Positions 46,625 to 58,539 of a DNA stretch of 64,000 nucleotides are shown piece by piece. The translations under genes and the position numbers were made by a program. Origin of the DNA: Eumeta japonica. Taxonomy: Eukaryota; Arthropoda; Insecta; Lepidoptera; Psychidae. The stretch covers positions 124,001 through 188,000 of the forward strand of contig BGZK01000004.1 of NCBI GenBank assembly GCA_005406025.1, written 5' to 3'. Below the pieces are notes generated by a model, which was not told the DNA's origin, did no database searches, and was given only the letters and a program-made list of their open reading frames with translations. The number at the start of each line of letters is the position of its first letter. Within the stretch, counting starts at the first letter, position 1.

Positions 46625-47395
46625 CGAACACCTCATAATTGGACCGAAGCACAAAAACTCCATTGTATCAATTGATGCCGCGAAATGATGTAAAAATTTA
46701 CCCGTGGTATCTCAAATGCTGTATACAACATAGTTACAGGTGATGAGAGCTAGTTTTACTTTTACGATACCGAAACCTCAAGACAGTATGCTCGGTGGGT
46801 GTTTCGTTTCGAGGAGTTGCCAACTAAAGTAAAACGAGGTCAAAGCGTCGGAATAAAGATGTTGGCCTCTTTCTTCGGAATGATAGGTCAGTATGCAACA
46901 ATTGACTTAGAAGATATAAAAACAGTCACTAAAAACTGGTAGACTAACAATTGATTGCCTTTCCTTTTAGAAAAAGTTCGGAAAAAATGACCTCTCAGTA
47001 GGATTCTCCTTCATAATGACAACGCCTCAAACAGACAAACAACCACTATTTTGAGGACGTTAAGTACAGAAATACTTGCTCACCTGCCTTACAGACCCGA
47101 CTTCGTACCATGTGATTTTTGTTTAACAGAATAACTTCGAGGGAAATGGTTTATGGATGCCGAAGAAGCAGTGGTTGCATTTGAAAATGCCGTCGAAGCA
47201 ACACCTGACCGCGAACGGACAAAGTGTTTTCTCTCAATGGTCGATCGCAGCGACGTATTGTTGATCTCAACGGACACTATTTTGAAAAATGAGAAAAAGA
47301 AAAATAATTTTAAAGTTTTCTCAGTTTTTTACATTCTAAGGAATTTCAGATTGATCCACGTAAATGTTGCTTTTACCCACAAACGACGCTGAATT
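46625..47395 (+). pseudogene. mariner transposase remnant, second lineage
   Basis: Reads HNWTEAQKLHCINWCREMM, then NIVTGDES (first catalytic Asp), a Tyr-rich FYFYDTET block, FRFEELPTKVKRGQSVG, MLASFFGMIGQYATIDLE, LLHNDNAS (second Asp, at about 47015), HLPYRPDFVPCDFCL (third Asp region), then a worn DAEEAVVAFENAVEAT and KCFLSMVDR to near 47270. N-terminal helix-turn-helix is missing. Several stops and shifts. It abuts the family B copy just upstream, which may have inserted at or near the mariner's 5' part. Confidence 0.85.
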
Positions 47396-47914
47396 TTATT
47401 ATGCCTCGTACGTGCATTTATCGTTTTTAAATCCGTCCCCTTTTTAGCGGGTTAAAAAGGGGGATTAAGTACAAGGACAGAGGGCGGATTTTAATGTAAT
47501 TAACTTTAGAGGCTCCCTTTTAAAATATTCAAATGTAAGTACATAACATTCACTGCTCTATAAATTTTAATGTAGTGTAATAGAGGCAGACGCAAGCGGC
47601 GCGATAATACCCTCGGGGTGCGAGGTCCAGGAGGAATTTTGGGTACTCATTTTTGGTTAAAACATTCCGGAATTTGTGGACTTCCACAAGTATTAAAAAC
47701 TAGCGCTTTGGTTACATTAACTGGATTTAAAAGGCTGTATGTTAATAACAATCATATTTAAATCAATTGTCTTTCACTAAACATTACGCTACGTGCCACC
47801 GTTTGAGTTCTTTATAATACTGTTAATCACAATTATAATAAATTAACCCACCATGACATGAAGGAAATATCGAATAGGAAAAACAGTTAAATAGATCAGT
47901 TTACAGTATAAAAA
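47396..47914. other. Unassigned stretch with a C/G-run hairpin
   Basis: At 47431-47465 CCCCTTTTTA pairs with TAAAAAGGGG around a 6-base loop. Otherwise no recognised feature. Confidence 0.45.
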
Positions 47915-48606
47915 CCGGCCAAGAGCATGTCAGACCATGCTCACTGTAGGGTTCCGAAGCCGTTAACTAAAAGAAATGCACTACAGATTAAAAAAGTACG
48001 TTTTACATTTTTTTCATATATCCCGCACAGAAAAGATATAAGCACTTTAGTCGCCTATAACTGGAAAAACAAGTAGGTATGTTGACTATTACTATTAAAA
48101 TAAGGTAAACTAAAAAGCATCAGCAATAAAGCGTACTTCATGTTACATACGTCCTTTTGTAAAGAAGCGCAGTTTTTTGACAATAACTCAAAAACGGTAT
48201 ATCCGATCACATTTAAAGTAATTTTCGTTAAAAGTATTCATTACGTGTTATCTTTATAATTTTTTTTATATTCTTGGGTATATAGTTTAAAAAATAAAGA
48301 GCGGGACATAATTTATGCTACTTTAGGAACGATTATTTCCGAAAATTTTCACTTAATAAAAAAAATTGCTTAAAAAACTTAAAGTTTTTATACGAAAACT
48401 GTCAAAATATGTGCCACATGTTAATGTTTTCTGAAAAATTTTTTTAGCATCTGTTACATGTGCGGAGGGCTCTTCTAGAAATATTTATTTTTTTTAAATA
48501 AATAGTAAAGTAAGTGGCAGCTTATAGAAGATACCTAAACTATAAATTTCGTCAATATATATCTTGTATTATAGTTTTTGAGTAAAATGCCAGTAACATA
48601 CGTATT
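47915..48606 (-). mobile_element. Interspersed family A, copy 2
   Basis: Starts AAAACCGGCCAAG, then the hairpin AGCATGTCAGACCATGCT and GTAGGGTTCCGAAGCCG, and follows copy 1 (7521-8295) through ACTCAAAAACGGTATATCCG, GGAACGATTATTTCCGAAAA and TTGAGTAAAATGCCAGTAAC. The distal AGGGTTCCG end and microsatellite are missing. The hairpin is perfect here (AGCATG with CATGCT). Confidence 0.75.
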
Positions 48607-49671
48607 CGGCGATAAAATGTTTGTTATCGATCGGATCTGCTTTTTAGAATTTTCTGGTATTTCTCAATATGTTATCAAAAATCCTGAGTTCACAATTTTC
48701 TTAAAAATCTCTTGTACGTGTATATCTACAACTTTTTGAAGATCTCTTTTCATTTCGGTTTCATAAATCCTGTGTAATACTTTCCGAAGGAACGCCCTAT
48801 CAAATTCATATTTGTATATAAAATGTTATATAGAATTTGATCATGCGTATGTAAATCGCACTTGACCAATTCTACTTAAACTACCCCCCTATTTTTGTAC
48901 AAATCACCAATAACGCGGTATTATCGTCATTAAAATATTACAAAGGTGACCTCCGAATACCGTTATAGGAAATTGATCGCTCTGAACATCGAACGGAAAG
49001 CTCAATTTTGTATAACTATTAATCAGAGACTACGAAATAACCGACATAAATCGATTAGACGTGGCGAACGGGTCACATGTCAAAAGTTACCTTGACCCGT
49101 CAGGTATCACTTGATTGATACTTTTTCAGAATTACAGCTCACTCAGCCGATCACCAGGCTTTGCCTGGAATTATTCAAGGATTTAAAAACAACTTATACC
49201 TTATTGAGTAATTGATTTTTTCCATTCTAAATTAACTGACTACTATAGTAAATAAATCGGCAGCAGTTTAACAGCATACATTAAATTTTATACATAGAAG
49301 TAGTTCTGAAAATTACCATAAAAGCTTGGTGTTATAGAGGAAATGTTGTTGGAGATCAGTAAATACGAGCAGATGAGCACCGTAAAGGTTTGACTGATCG
49401 TGTGGGCCTGTAGGGCTGAGATTCATCTCACGGGACTCGTTACGTCAGTGGACAGTGAAGCTTACAATAAATGAAAAATTCAAACATACTTTTACGCAAT
49501 TTTTCTTGTATTTCCGTATAGTAGGGTCTAAATTACAATACATGTATTGTGTTACGTATTCCGAAGGAAGCTTATACCAAAAACTGTATACCTTTGTTAA
49601 GATGTCGGTTTTTAGTAAAAAAAAAATATTTTTATTCATGAAATAATCATACAAAAAGGTAACTTTAGAGT
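48607..49671. other. Unassigned AT-rich stretch
   Basis: No gene seen. GATCACCAGGCTTTGCCTGG near 49150 contains a short hairpin (CCAGGCTTTGCCTGG). The short frames at 49445-49654 on both strands overlap and are not genes. Confidence 0.4.
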
Positions 49672-50657
49672 TTAAGATATAACCAATCGGTCGGAAGGTT
49701 CAGCAAGATCTCTGAGCCCTCCGTAAAACCATTCCTTGGGCTTAGATGCAAAGAATTCCCGCAGTGCATTTTCGATTTCTCCTTTATACTCAATTACTTT
49801 TCCACGAATGAATTTCGGCATGGATCTGTATAAATAGTGGTTTGACGATGCATGAAGCGGACTAAATACTGCATATGATAGGAGCTCCGTACCACGAAGT
49901 TCTTCGATGTTATCTCGTGTAACTTTCACAGTAATATTGGCTAGCATTATCATGTTGTAAGAGCACCCATTTTGGTCTACTAAACCTGCATATCTCTGCG
50001 ACAAAGCCTCACACGTTCGTTTCACCTGTTCACTATATATCTCGCCAGTGATAGTTCTGGAATTATTTCCAAATACACTAAACCTCCATAATTCCACCGG
50101 AGATAACAAGACTTTCGGCTCAAATCGACCTCTCTCCGCGATGGATTGAGGTAATTGTCCTTTGTCTAACCACCGACTTTCTGTGTTGCGAATATTTAGA
50201 TGAATCCAATTTTGATCGCAACTAAAAAACTCATTTAATAGAACGATCCCCTTTCGACGGCGTAAAGAGCTGTTTGCACAATTCTACTCAATAGTTCACT
50301 TAAATCTCTTTTAATTTGTAGAACACTATTCGACAATTTATACATGTGGTTTTCTCGTGGTTTTAAGTGGCGATTTACAATGTTTTTAGAAGGTCCAAAG
50401 GAATCCGATAATCGGCAAGTACTGGTAGGGGATTGGCTTTCTACTGCTTGCTTCGTAGCCTCAACATCCCATTCAGAAGGGCAACCAAAGCGGGATTCAT
50501 CTACCAGCATTGAATCTCCAATATCAAAACGATTAAACCAACGCTGTGCTGTTCGCTCGTTGACCATATCTTCTTCTTCAATTTCACAATTTTTTTTCCA
50601 CCGCGGCTGTTTTGAGCTTTTGTTTCCAATAATGTCACAACAGTACACTAATTTCAT
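49672..50657 (-). pseudogene. mariner transposase, third lineage, most complete copy
   Basis: The N-terminal part (50235-50657) has the second helix-turn-helix region: ERTAQRWFNRFDIGDSML, DESRFGCPSEWD and VNRHLKP. The C-terminal part (49672-50109) has NNSRTITGEIYSEQVKRTCE, QRYAGLVDQNG, a degraded NxxPH block, HYLYRSMPKFIRGK, then IENALREFFASKPKEWFYGG and RDLAEPSDR. Between them (50110-50234) the first-Asp region is unreadable apart from WLDKGQ-like remains. The SEMxD/TGDES catalytic Asp and the HDNARPH block are lost, so it is inactive. Two open parts of 140 and 145 codons make it the least decayed transposase here. TIRs were not identified. Confidence 0.85.
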
Positions 50658-51870
50658 ACTTATCTGACTCGATAATTTTCATTATCAAAATGTCTTGCTC
50701 CGCCAATCGGGACGGACAGTGTCATCAAAAAAAAGTTAAAAAATTGTTCTTTACTAGAGATTTGTAACAACTTACGACATTTATAAAAAAGAGGCGTATG
50801 AATTTCAGTTATGAAAATCAACATTACTACATGAGACATCCTCAGTAGACATTCAACATTATTGACTACCAACTCCCTACCATCATTCCTTTTCCCTTAC
50901 CATGGAACCCCATTCACACATACCCTTTGTATAATTTCTGTTTGTTTCTTTGCTTTTACGTTCGCGTGCAAGACTCAGACAAGATTTCGCAGTTTCGAAG
51001 TATATAGTCTAATTGAAAAATTATATTCAGATTAACAAGATACCCTATATATGCTCGAGTAGAAACACAGATTCTAAAGTAAATCTGCGTTTCAATGCAC
51101 AATGCAATTCTATTTTAAATACAACCCAGCCGAATTCAATATACAGCAAAGACTTCCAGATCAATTAAAATAATTAGATTTTTGCTAAGTACAGTAGATA
51201 CGGGGTCATTATTTAATTAACAACCGCTGAGAGAATCATAAAGTCCAATTATTTTTAAAAATAACCATTCCTTTTTAGCGAATCAGCTGACTCTTTTACA
51301 TTTTGTGGCTTTTTCCTTAGATTACGTATGCTATATTTTCTTGGGATTTTTTTCTAAACGAGAATGATGAACAAACTTACCAAAATGTTTACTCGTAACA
51401 GAAAGCATCGCAGCACTTTTAATGTGGCCACCGCCGTCATGCGATCGATGCGCCTCCGTACTCAAATTCGGGCGAACGAGGTAGCGAAAAAAATTCATAG
51501 CACCAAATTAGTATAACAAAATGGAGTAAGCTTTAGTAATTTACACGTTCCAATTTTATGAACAAGTAAATTAATACATATATGTCTTAAGAACTTACAC
51601 GATTTTCATTCAATATAGCGAGAATATTCCTAACGCGCAGTTTTTTTAATATCGCCCAACGTACAGACCTAGTACAAAACGTCCTCCTAGAGTTAGGTAA
51701 TATTAGATTAATATCATCTTACAATGTTCACTATTATACTTTTATAACGAAGTCGGAACTTTACAATATGTTATATAAGAGAGTTTTAATATTGATTTCT
51801 GTTAGAAACATCTTTTATCTGCCGATGAGATATACTGTGTGAGATAAATTGATGACTATACGACTTACCA
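50658..51870. other. Unassigned stretch
   Basis: May contain the 5' end of the adjacent minus-strand mariner, but no terminal repeat could be fixed. 51425-51485 is GC-richer (TGGCCACCGCCGTCATGCGA). No gene was seen. Confidence 0.35.
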
Positions 51871-51910
51871 CTAGCGCCCCGTCCCGGCTTCGCACGCGTA
51901 GCAGTAATTT
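51871..51910 (-). mobile_element. Helitron 3' end, minus strand, truncated copy
   Basis: On the minus strand ACGCGTGCGAAGCCGGGACG, GGGCGCTAGT is a canonical 3' hairpin ending in CTAG followed by T. It matches the end at 45188-45216 and keeps the exact CTAG that copy lacks. No matching 5' end with TCTATAC was found to the right, so the rest of the element is lost or is a different non-autonomous body. Confidence 0.65.
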
Positions 51911-51930
51911 TGTCTATAGCCATGTGACTT

Positions 51931-52055
51931 CAGCGGGCCTAACTTAACGCCAAAAACGAGATCTCTCTATAGGACTATCCCTTTCGTACATTACGTTGCG
52001 CGAGAAGGACAGTCCTATAGAGATCCATGTCATGGACATCGTACTAAGCCCGCTG
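51931..52055. mobile_element. Small foldback element with CAGCGGGC ends
   Basis: CAGCGGGCC at the left and AGCCCGCTG at the right are inverted. GATCTCTCTATAGGACT with ATCCCTTTC pairs with GAGAAGGACAGTCC and TATAGAGATC, giving ~50 bp arms with an internal mismatch zone around a ~12 base centre. It lies just inside the Helitron 3' end and may have inserted into it. No clear target duplication. Confidence 0.65.
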
Positions 52056-52394
52056 GTAGATAGTAGAAATGGTCATGTGACGAAATTTTACCACATATCT
52101 ATAGGTACCACATAACTACCCCAAAAAAATACCTTAATTTTTAGAGAAAATATGATACAAATTGCCATTTGTTATGGTAGAGCCGTCTTATGATCAACTT
52201 TGCTGCAGCACGTGAATGAGCGGCTCTGGCACTGCGATAGATACCACACAGAATACACGCCTAAAATGACAGTTTCCGTCGTTGCATTTCGTCTAATGAG
52301 TTAGTGTTCCGGTAGCCCACTCGCTCTCCATCATCCCCTCTCCTCCTCATCAACCCCTCTTCTCGCCATCAGCCTCCTGCATCAGATATCCTAT

Positions 52395-52680
52395 TGGGAA
52401 TCTATATTCCTACCCAAGAAATCGTCAATGCACTGATGACTCCTCTGAAGTCTCAAGTGTCCATGGGCAGCGGTGATTACCTTTATTCTGATGGCTCGTA
52501 TGCTCGTTTGCCACTCGCCAATGGTATAAAACAAAAACAAAAAAAATCTCTGTTGTTCCAATCGCTACCAAACTTCATAAAATCACAAGCTAGGTTAATC
52601 TGAAGATTTCTTAAAAATTTCATTAAAATCGGTCCAGCCCTTTTGTAGTCCAAATGGTACATATATACGCATATCACTTT
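52395..52680 (+). repeat. LINE 3' tail plus RTE-type motif
   Basis: ACTGATGACTCCTCTGAAGT, GTCCATGGGCAGCGGTGATT and GGCTCGTATGCTCGTTTGCC are the tail seen at 30.6 and 45.6 kb, ending in an A-rich run at 52527-52548. It is followed by ATTAAAATCGGTCCAGCCCT, an RTE-type tail motif, suggesting two adjacent repeat ends. Confidence 0.65.
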
Positions 52681-52925
52681 GTACATATATAGATACGATT
52701 ATGTTTTAAAGACAACGGAATCAAGAACACGGGTGGAATCGGAATCAGAAATAAATATGGATTCTTTATTCAAGTAAATAAAGTCGCCGATAGTCACTAG
52801 TTTTACTTGTATTTTGCTGTATATTACTGTACATTAAACATACTGTACATTAATTTGTAATATTTTTGCATTTCATTTCAATCATTCTCCGTATTATTCC
52901 TACGAGACTGAACCTATTTTCTTTG

Positions 52926-53040
52926 TAATATCGTCCAATGGGAGCGCAGCTCGTCGCCTTGCTATTGGTGGAAAGAATAAGATGGCTGAACAGCAGACGA
53001 TGGCGATTGGTCGATATCATTTTCGCCCTACTGAAAGGAC
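52926..53040 (+). promoter_or_regulatory. CCAAT-box cluster with YY1-like site inside an inverted repeat
   Basis: CCAATGGG (52936), CTATTGG (52961) and GCGATTGG (53003) give three CCAAT cores within 75 bp, with AAGATGGC at 52979. The outer parts are inverted (ATATCGTCCAAT against ATTGGTCGATAT). AAGATGGCTG also opens a 38-codon frame from 52981 (MAEQQTMAIGRYHF) that stops before 53105. The CCAATGGGAG-to-AAGATGGC order equals that on the minus strand of the 10.5 kb block. A promoter, or a MITE that mimics one, are both possible. Confidence 0.35.
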
Positions 53041-53104
53041 GTCGACCTTAACCTTGGATGTGTGTACACTTCCAGGAAAATTGTGGATCGGAATACCAAT
53101 ATTG

Positions 53105-54970
53105 GTATGAAATATTTGCGTTCTCGTATTGTTTATGTGCGCCATTCTGCGAGAGTAATTAAATTTCACGATTGTAATTCGTTTACAATAACGATTATTT
53201 TATTAATAGCAAGATATCTCAATTGATATAAATTGGTCATGGAGGTATTTACGATGTATTTTTTTTTTTCTAACAATTGATATAGTTCAGAAATCTTTTT
53301 GAAATAATTTAATGTGTTGCGATATTTTCTTACACCCAATTCAAAAACATAAAAAATAACTACAAAATATTAAATAAGTAAATAAATACATTTCGTTTTA
53401 GTAATGGAATCATGGTCGGGCTGGTGAACGAAACCGATAAAGCAATTTTACAAATTTTAACAATAATTTTTAAATGTGTGAACTGTCGTCAATTGCGGTC
53501 GTGCATATTACTAGATTTAAAAGTAGTTATTTAAAAAAGCAGTTAACTACTTTTTGTTTTACAAAAGAGAATTCATTTAGTTTTGAAAGCAAATTAGTTG
53601 AGTCACTACACCGTCCAAATAAAAAGCTACAAATCGAAAAAAAGGCAACGACATTTTTTTATAAACATATGTTTATGTTTAATCCGATAAAATATCGAAC
53701 ATATAAAAACTAAATTAAACAAACAAGCTTAAAAAAAATAAACAAAGCACAACACATATAAAAAAAGCCTTATTTGACGCCACTGAGTAAAGTATCATTA
53801 CAATTCGGTGCTGTGACTTTCGAAGCCATATCGGGCATGGCGGTTTTCGACGCATAATTTTGTGAACGCCACCAGATACGATGCCGGTATTACAGTGGAT
53901 GAAGGAAAATACTACAGCTAAAAACCAATTTTATCAGCTTTGTTTCGCCAGCTCCAATTGTACCAAAAATTCAACCATCAAAAGCAAAGTTAGACCACAG
54001 TCTGACGTTGAGTTTACTGTTTTGAGTAGAATGGGGCGTCCCCTTACCTTTCGCTTTGTATCGCTAAATACAATTGCTTCATTTTGTTTTTTAATATATT
54101 ATTTCTATATATCTACGACTCAGACTGAATAATTATAATATTAGATTCAAAAATTCTTATTTTGTGAAAAATTGCCGTTCTATTTCTAGTACGTAAATAG
54201 AATTATTTCCGGCTCGAATTAAGTATTTTAGTTTAATTTCATTAAATACAATCATGTTTTATACATAATAAACCGACGCGGTTAAAACACCTGATCATTA
54301 TAATTTCAATATTTGCACAGTTTAGAAACACTGGATGCGCTTTTAAATTGATCAAGAATAGAAATTCAGTAGTACCAAAGTATGAAGCAATATCCTTTGT
54401 GATGCAAATGACTGTATTAAGTATTGCACAATCGCTACGTTTTCTTATACTTATATGATAAATTCACCTAAGTAATAGAAAAATAATCAAATTTTACATA
54501 TAGGAATACAAAAAAAAAATCGTCACAATCATATTTAAACGATAAATGAACAACCTCACTTCGACTTAATATTAACTTAAAATTTAACTGGCCCCGCCAC
54601 ATCTTTAAATGCATGACCACGCCACAAGCTGGAAATACCTGGTGCAAAAAATATTTGGAATACAGAAACTAAATTGAAAAAACAAATTTATTCAACACGT
54701 TTTCTCAACGAAGTTCCATTTGTCACAGAAACAAAATAATATTACATTTATTCTATTTATTCAATCAATTATTCCATACAAACATGCTATAAAATTCGTT
54801 ACCAATCAGAGAATGTCGACAACGTCACTTGTATATTAATAATTATATAAGTAATTCATTCACCTATTGTTTAAAACATGAGAATATTGTGAGAAACGAT
54901 GAATATATAAGAAACATATAAATCCAAATAATGGCCCACAATAGGTGACGGGTATCCAATATCACAAGAA
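53105..54970. other. Unassigned AT-rich stretch
   Basis: 53770-54060 is slightly GC-richer (AAGCCATATCGGGCATGGCG) with an 83-codon frame at 53881-54132 that matches nothing known. No splice or promoter signal was seen. Confidence 0.35.
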
Positions 54971-55050
54971 CTGGTAGGTTAGTGGTTAGTAAATCAGTCT
55001 ACAATACTAAAAATGCAAGTTCGAGCGCAGATGGCATGCCTTTTGGATGT
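54971..55050 (+). repeat. tRNA-derived SINE head
   Basis: TAGGTTAGTGGTTAGTAAAT gives an A box and GCAAGTTCGAGCGCAG a B box about 45 bases downstream. The cloverleaf does not close. Probably a worn SINE. Confidence 0.5.
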
Positions 55051-57535
55051 CTCGAATGCAAATGAAACATATATCGATTGTCACTCGATTTATAGAGTGA
55101 TTCTGAAATTTTTATCCAGACAGACGAGACAAAATTTTCTCAGTAAATATTTGAATTATCTATTAAAATAAGCAAATTTAATAAAAAATACAGTAAAAAT
55201 AAAAAAAACGAAATCAGATTTTAAAACTGTAATTCAAAACAATTTATTTCGATTCATTATTTTTAAAAAGGTTTAGTGATTAGCATAGAAGACGCTTTTT
55301 CAAAGAGTAAAAATTGTAAACATTTCTTTTATTTTATTAAATCTTCGTTTTGCAGACATGTATACGTTTGTGTTTGCATTTTTTATTGTAAAGAAGACAT
55401 TTTAATTGACATCTAATTACTAGACCCACAAACATTTTCCACTGTATCTTTCAGAGCCGCGCGGGGGAGCTACCTCTTTCTCTCGTTACATCACATACGA
55501 AAAAATTGACACCATTTTGTATTTTAAACAAAAATGCGTCCTTCGAACGATAGTAGGTCACGGCTTTCATTAATTAAAGCATTTTTCGACTCTTGTCTTA
55601 AAAGTGAAGAAAAAGATCTTAATAAAACCATCACGCCGAAATTTTCATTAGAATCTACAACTCCGTTAAAATTAGAAATTCTGAATTGGTTTAAAACAGA
55701 GAGGGGACTACTATAATTAGATCGGAATATATATGAGATATATATTTTCTTCTTGGAGGAGATTCGAGAAGGACCGATGATATGAAAAAAGTGATCTCAC
55801 GTCATATTTTCCAATAGTGAAGTAGGCTATCACGTGATACGCTGATCAGCCGTCGTTATGTGACTGAGAGTTGTTTATGCCTCATGTGTTTATTACGTAA
55901 TCAAAATAACATGCATGAATGAAACAATGAGCGACTAATATCTGTGATAGAATTGTCTGTAACAGTTGCTAGTCATTTAGTAATTAATTTGTTTCATATT
56001 CAAAAAAGAAACAGTAATATTGCATTATCAGTATTTTGCTTTGCAATGACACAGCTACTGGATTGAATTTTGTGAAACCGAAATGTGTAACGAAAAAGAG
56101 ATGGCTAGAAATGTATATATAGGTTTTAAGCTGTGATAGAATGAGTTAGAATGCGTTTCTAAATAATTTTCCTGTCCTTCGCCTTCTCTTTATATGATGG
56201 TTCGTAGCGGTCTGTGTTCCCACTACCCTGCCGTTGTATACGGGCCCCGTACACGGACTCTGCATACCGTGGAGACTAGACTCCATGCTGTATACTGTAT
56301 TCTTGATCTACTCGAAATATATACAAAGAGAGGGAGACTGAAGAGAGAAACGTTGAAATCTATAGCATATTATTAAGCTATGGCATAGCTTCTATCGCGG
56401 GCCTTGAGCGTGGAGATTGAATCCAGAAGTTCCGTAACGAAAATAACCTAACACCCCCCACTCCGACCGGCACAGCGATGATACTTTTTACTTTTGCCAT
56501 CTAGCGATAATTAGCAGAACTTTTAATGACTTTTTTGAAATATCACGCTTGTCTCTTTAGTTCAGCAACTCGCCTCTAGGTGGCATTGGTTGTATCGGCG
56601 TTACTGCGCATGCGTAATCCCCCTCTTCGCCCCGCAATCTGGTGACTTATGCCTGCTTAGAGTTTCGGCGTTAGGCCATTTCCTCTTTGTATTTACTTCA
56701 TGGGGTACGACTCTACGAAGCTCGCACGAATCGAGACGAGCTGCTCCGAAATCGGACGAATACGTAATCAGCTGTTTGTGAGAAAGTATATAGGTGTATA
56801 GGTATTTATCATCTATGTACAACAGTGAATATCTGTACTTGTATAATTTGTGTACAAAGTGTTTTAAATATGAATAAACATGCAATTAAATTACATTTCA
56901 ATATAAATATTCAATGATAAATATTCCTTCACATGTATTGGTCTTCAAGGTCTATTAATGTCAATAAATCAACAAATCATAATAATTAAATTGCATAAGT
57001 TGATAAAAATACTATGCAATAGCTTTACCGGCAGTCCCTGAGTGCCACACGTGTTTTTTTTTGTTGGATCGTAATGACTATCGCGCACTTTTAAGAATTA
57101 TTTTATTTTCAATCCAACAATTTATATCTTTACTTAAATGTTACGTAATAAAAAAATTGTCGGTTAATTGCACTGTCTCTCTCTTTCCCCTCCATGGGGT
57201 ATTCATCTCTTTCTCTTAAAAATTAACCTGAAAACTAAGTTTCTCTTCAACCGCGTGTGAACTGACACTCGATTTTTTTGTTACTTAAACTAATTCTTAT
57301 ATGACGCTATGAGCTACCAGTATGCGATTGTATGAGCATGAATATGAAAGTGAATTTTTTCGTCATATAAAACCACTTTTTTAGTACAGCTACTAAAGAG
57401 CATTACTATTAACACAAAAACCTTGATATCCAGCCATTATTACTAATTTATTTCCGAAAATGTCTAAATCGCATTATATTTGTTTTTTAATTCTAAGCCT
57501 AAGCATCAATTATCATATTCGCAGCCTTAACAACA
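55051..57535. other. Unassigned stretch
   Basis: Contains short GC-rich patches (55455 GAGCCGCGCGGGGGAGC; 56210-56280; 56560-56770) and two small frames (55534-55716, 56194-56376) that I cannot assign. 56500 TTTGCCATCTAGCGATAATT looks like a common moth repeat word. No gene can be supported. Confidence 0.35.
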
Positions 57536-57539
57536 TTAA

Positions 57540-57690
57540 GACCACACAAAGTTTCATGTCTGTTTTACCCCCTCTGCGGGGACTCCCAGAAAACCTTTTT
57601 AGTAGAAGCTTACGTCACTAAAGGTGCCTACTATCTAAATAGCATGTAGTCTAGCTACACCAGTTACGGCTCGGAGATAATGGATGATTC
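57540..57690 (+). repeat. Moth-type interspersed repeat tail
   Basis: TTTACCCCCTCTGCGGGGAC, TCCCAGAAAACC, TAGCTTACGTCACTAAAGGT-like sequence and CACCAGTTACGGCTCGGAGA form a block I recall from abundant lepidopteran repeats, possibly an RTE-like 3' end. The plus-strand 101-codon frame starting at 57680 begins inside it and is not a gene. Confidence 0.35.
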
Positions 57691-58434
57691 AGAACTTGTT
57701 ACTTTACGTATTCTTTTAAGAATATGTTGGGTTGGAAATGCTACTGAAGTAAGTGGAATTTCCAGAATCAGCATATTATTTTTGCAAAAGGAAAAATATG
57801 GTTTTGTCGTCTTCAAGAGAATTTACATTAGAGTTAAGCAAGACATCACACAGATAAAGGCCTTGACCTATTTAACGCACGCGTCTCCTTCAAATAAAAG
57901 TTCAGTTTATAGTTATAGTGATTATTTTCGTTCGATATACCTCTTTCTTTACGAAAGGCTTGAGCCTGTTTATGGGGTATTCTAAATTATTTATAAATTC
58001 GAAAAGTGGTAAGTTGTTTTCTGGTGGGGCAGATGCGTTCTCGGTTTTATGTGAAATGACACTCCGGTAAAAGGTTTATATAATTATTTTAAAAAATTGA
58101 CTCTAATTCTTACTCACTTATTTACATATTCGTCTTATTCTTTGAGTTGATCTTCAATTATCATAATCGTTAACATGCGATGTTTTGGGTATGAAAATTT
58201 TACAATCTCGTAAGATAAAATAATTACTTAATTTTACTTTTAAGTACTTCAGATCAAAGGACTTTATATCTTTAATCCTCTGCTGGGCCAGTTATGGTTG
58301 AGGGTTGATAACACAAACGACATGCCCTATCACAATGCACTGACGCCATGGAACAACGGTTAAAGTGTTCTGCGAAGCACAAAGGCACAAAGCATGGTAT
58401 AGTTTGACTTAAATTGTTGAAACTTATGGGTCAA
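57691..58434. other. Unassigned AT-rich stretch
   Basis: No recognised feature. Confidence 0.35.
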
Positions 58435-58510
58435 TTTGCTCGTGGTAAGACTCGAATGCAGTATATATTGATTTCAAGGCGATGCTACCCTTGGCGCACT
58501 ATAGTTATCC
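58435..58510 (-). repeat. Worn tRNA-derived SINE head
   Basis: On the minus strand AGTGCGCCAAGGGTAGCATC and GCATTCGAGTCTTACC stand at A-box/B-box spacing, and GCATCGCCTT matches the SINE at 45765-45865. Confidence 0.4.
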
Positions 58511-58539
58511 TTAACTTGTCATAACCCAACCTTAGCTTT

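Noticed and set aside
57680..57985. 101-codon plus-strand frame
   Set aside because: Starts inside a repeat tail and continues into AT-rich DNA with no similarity to known proteins.
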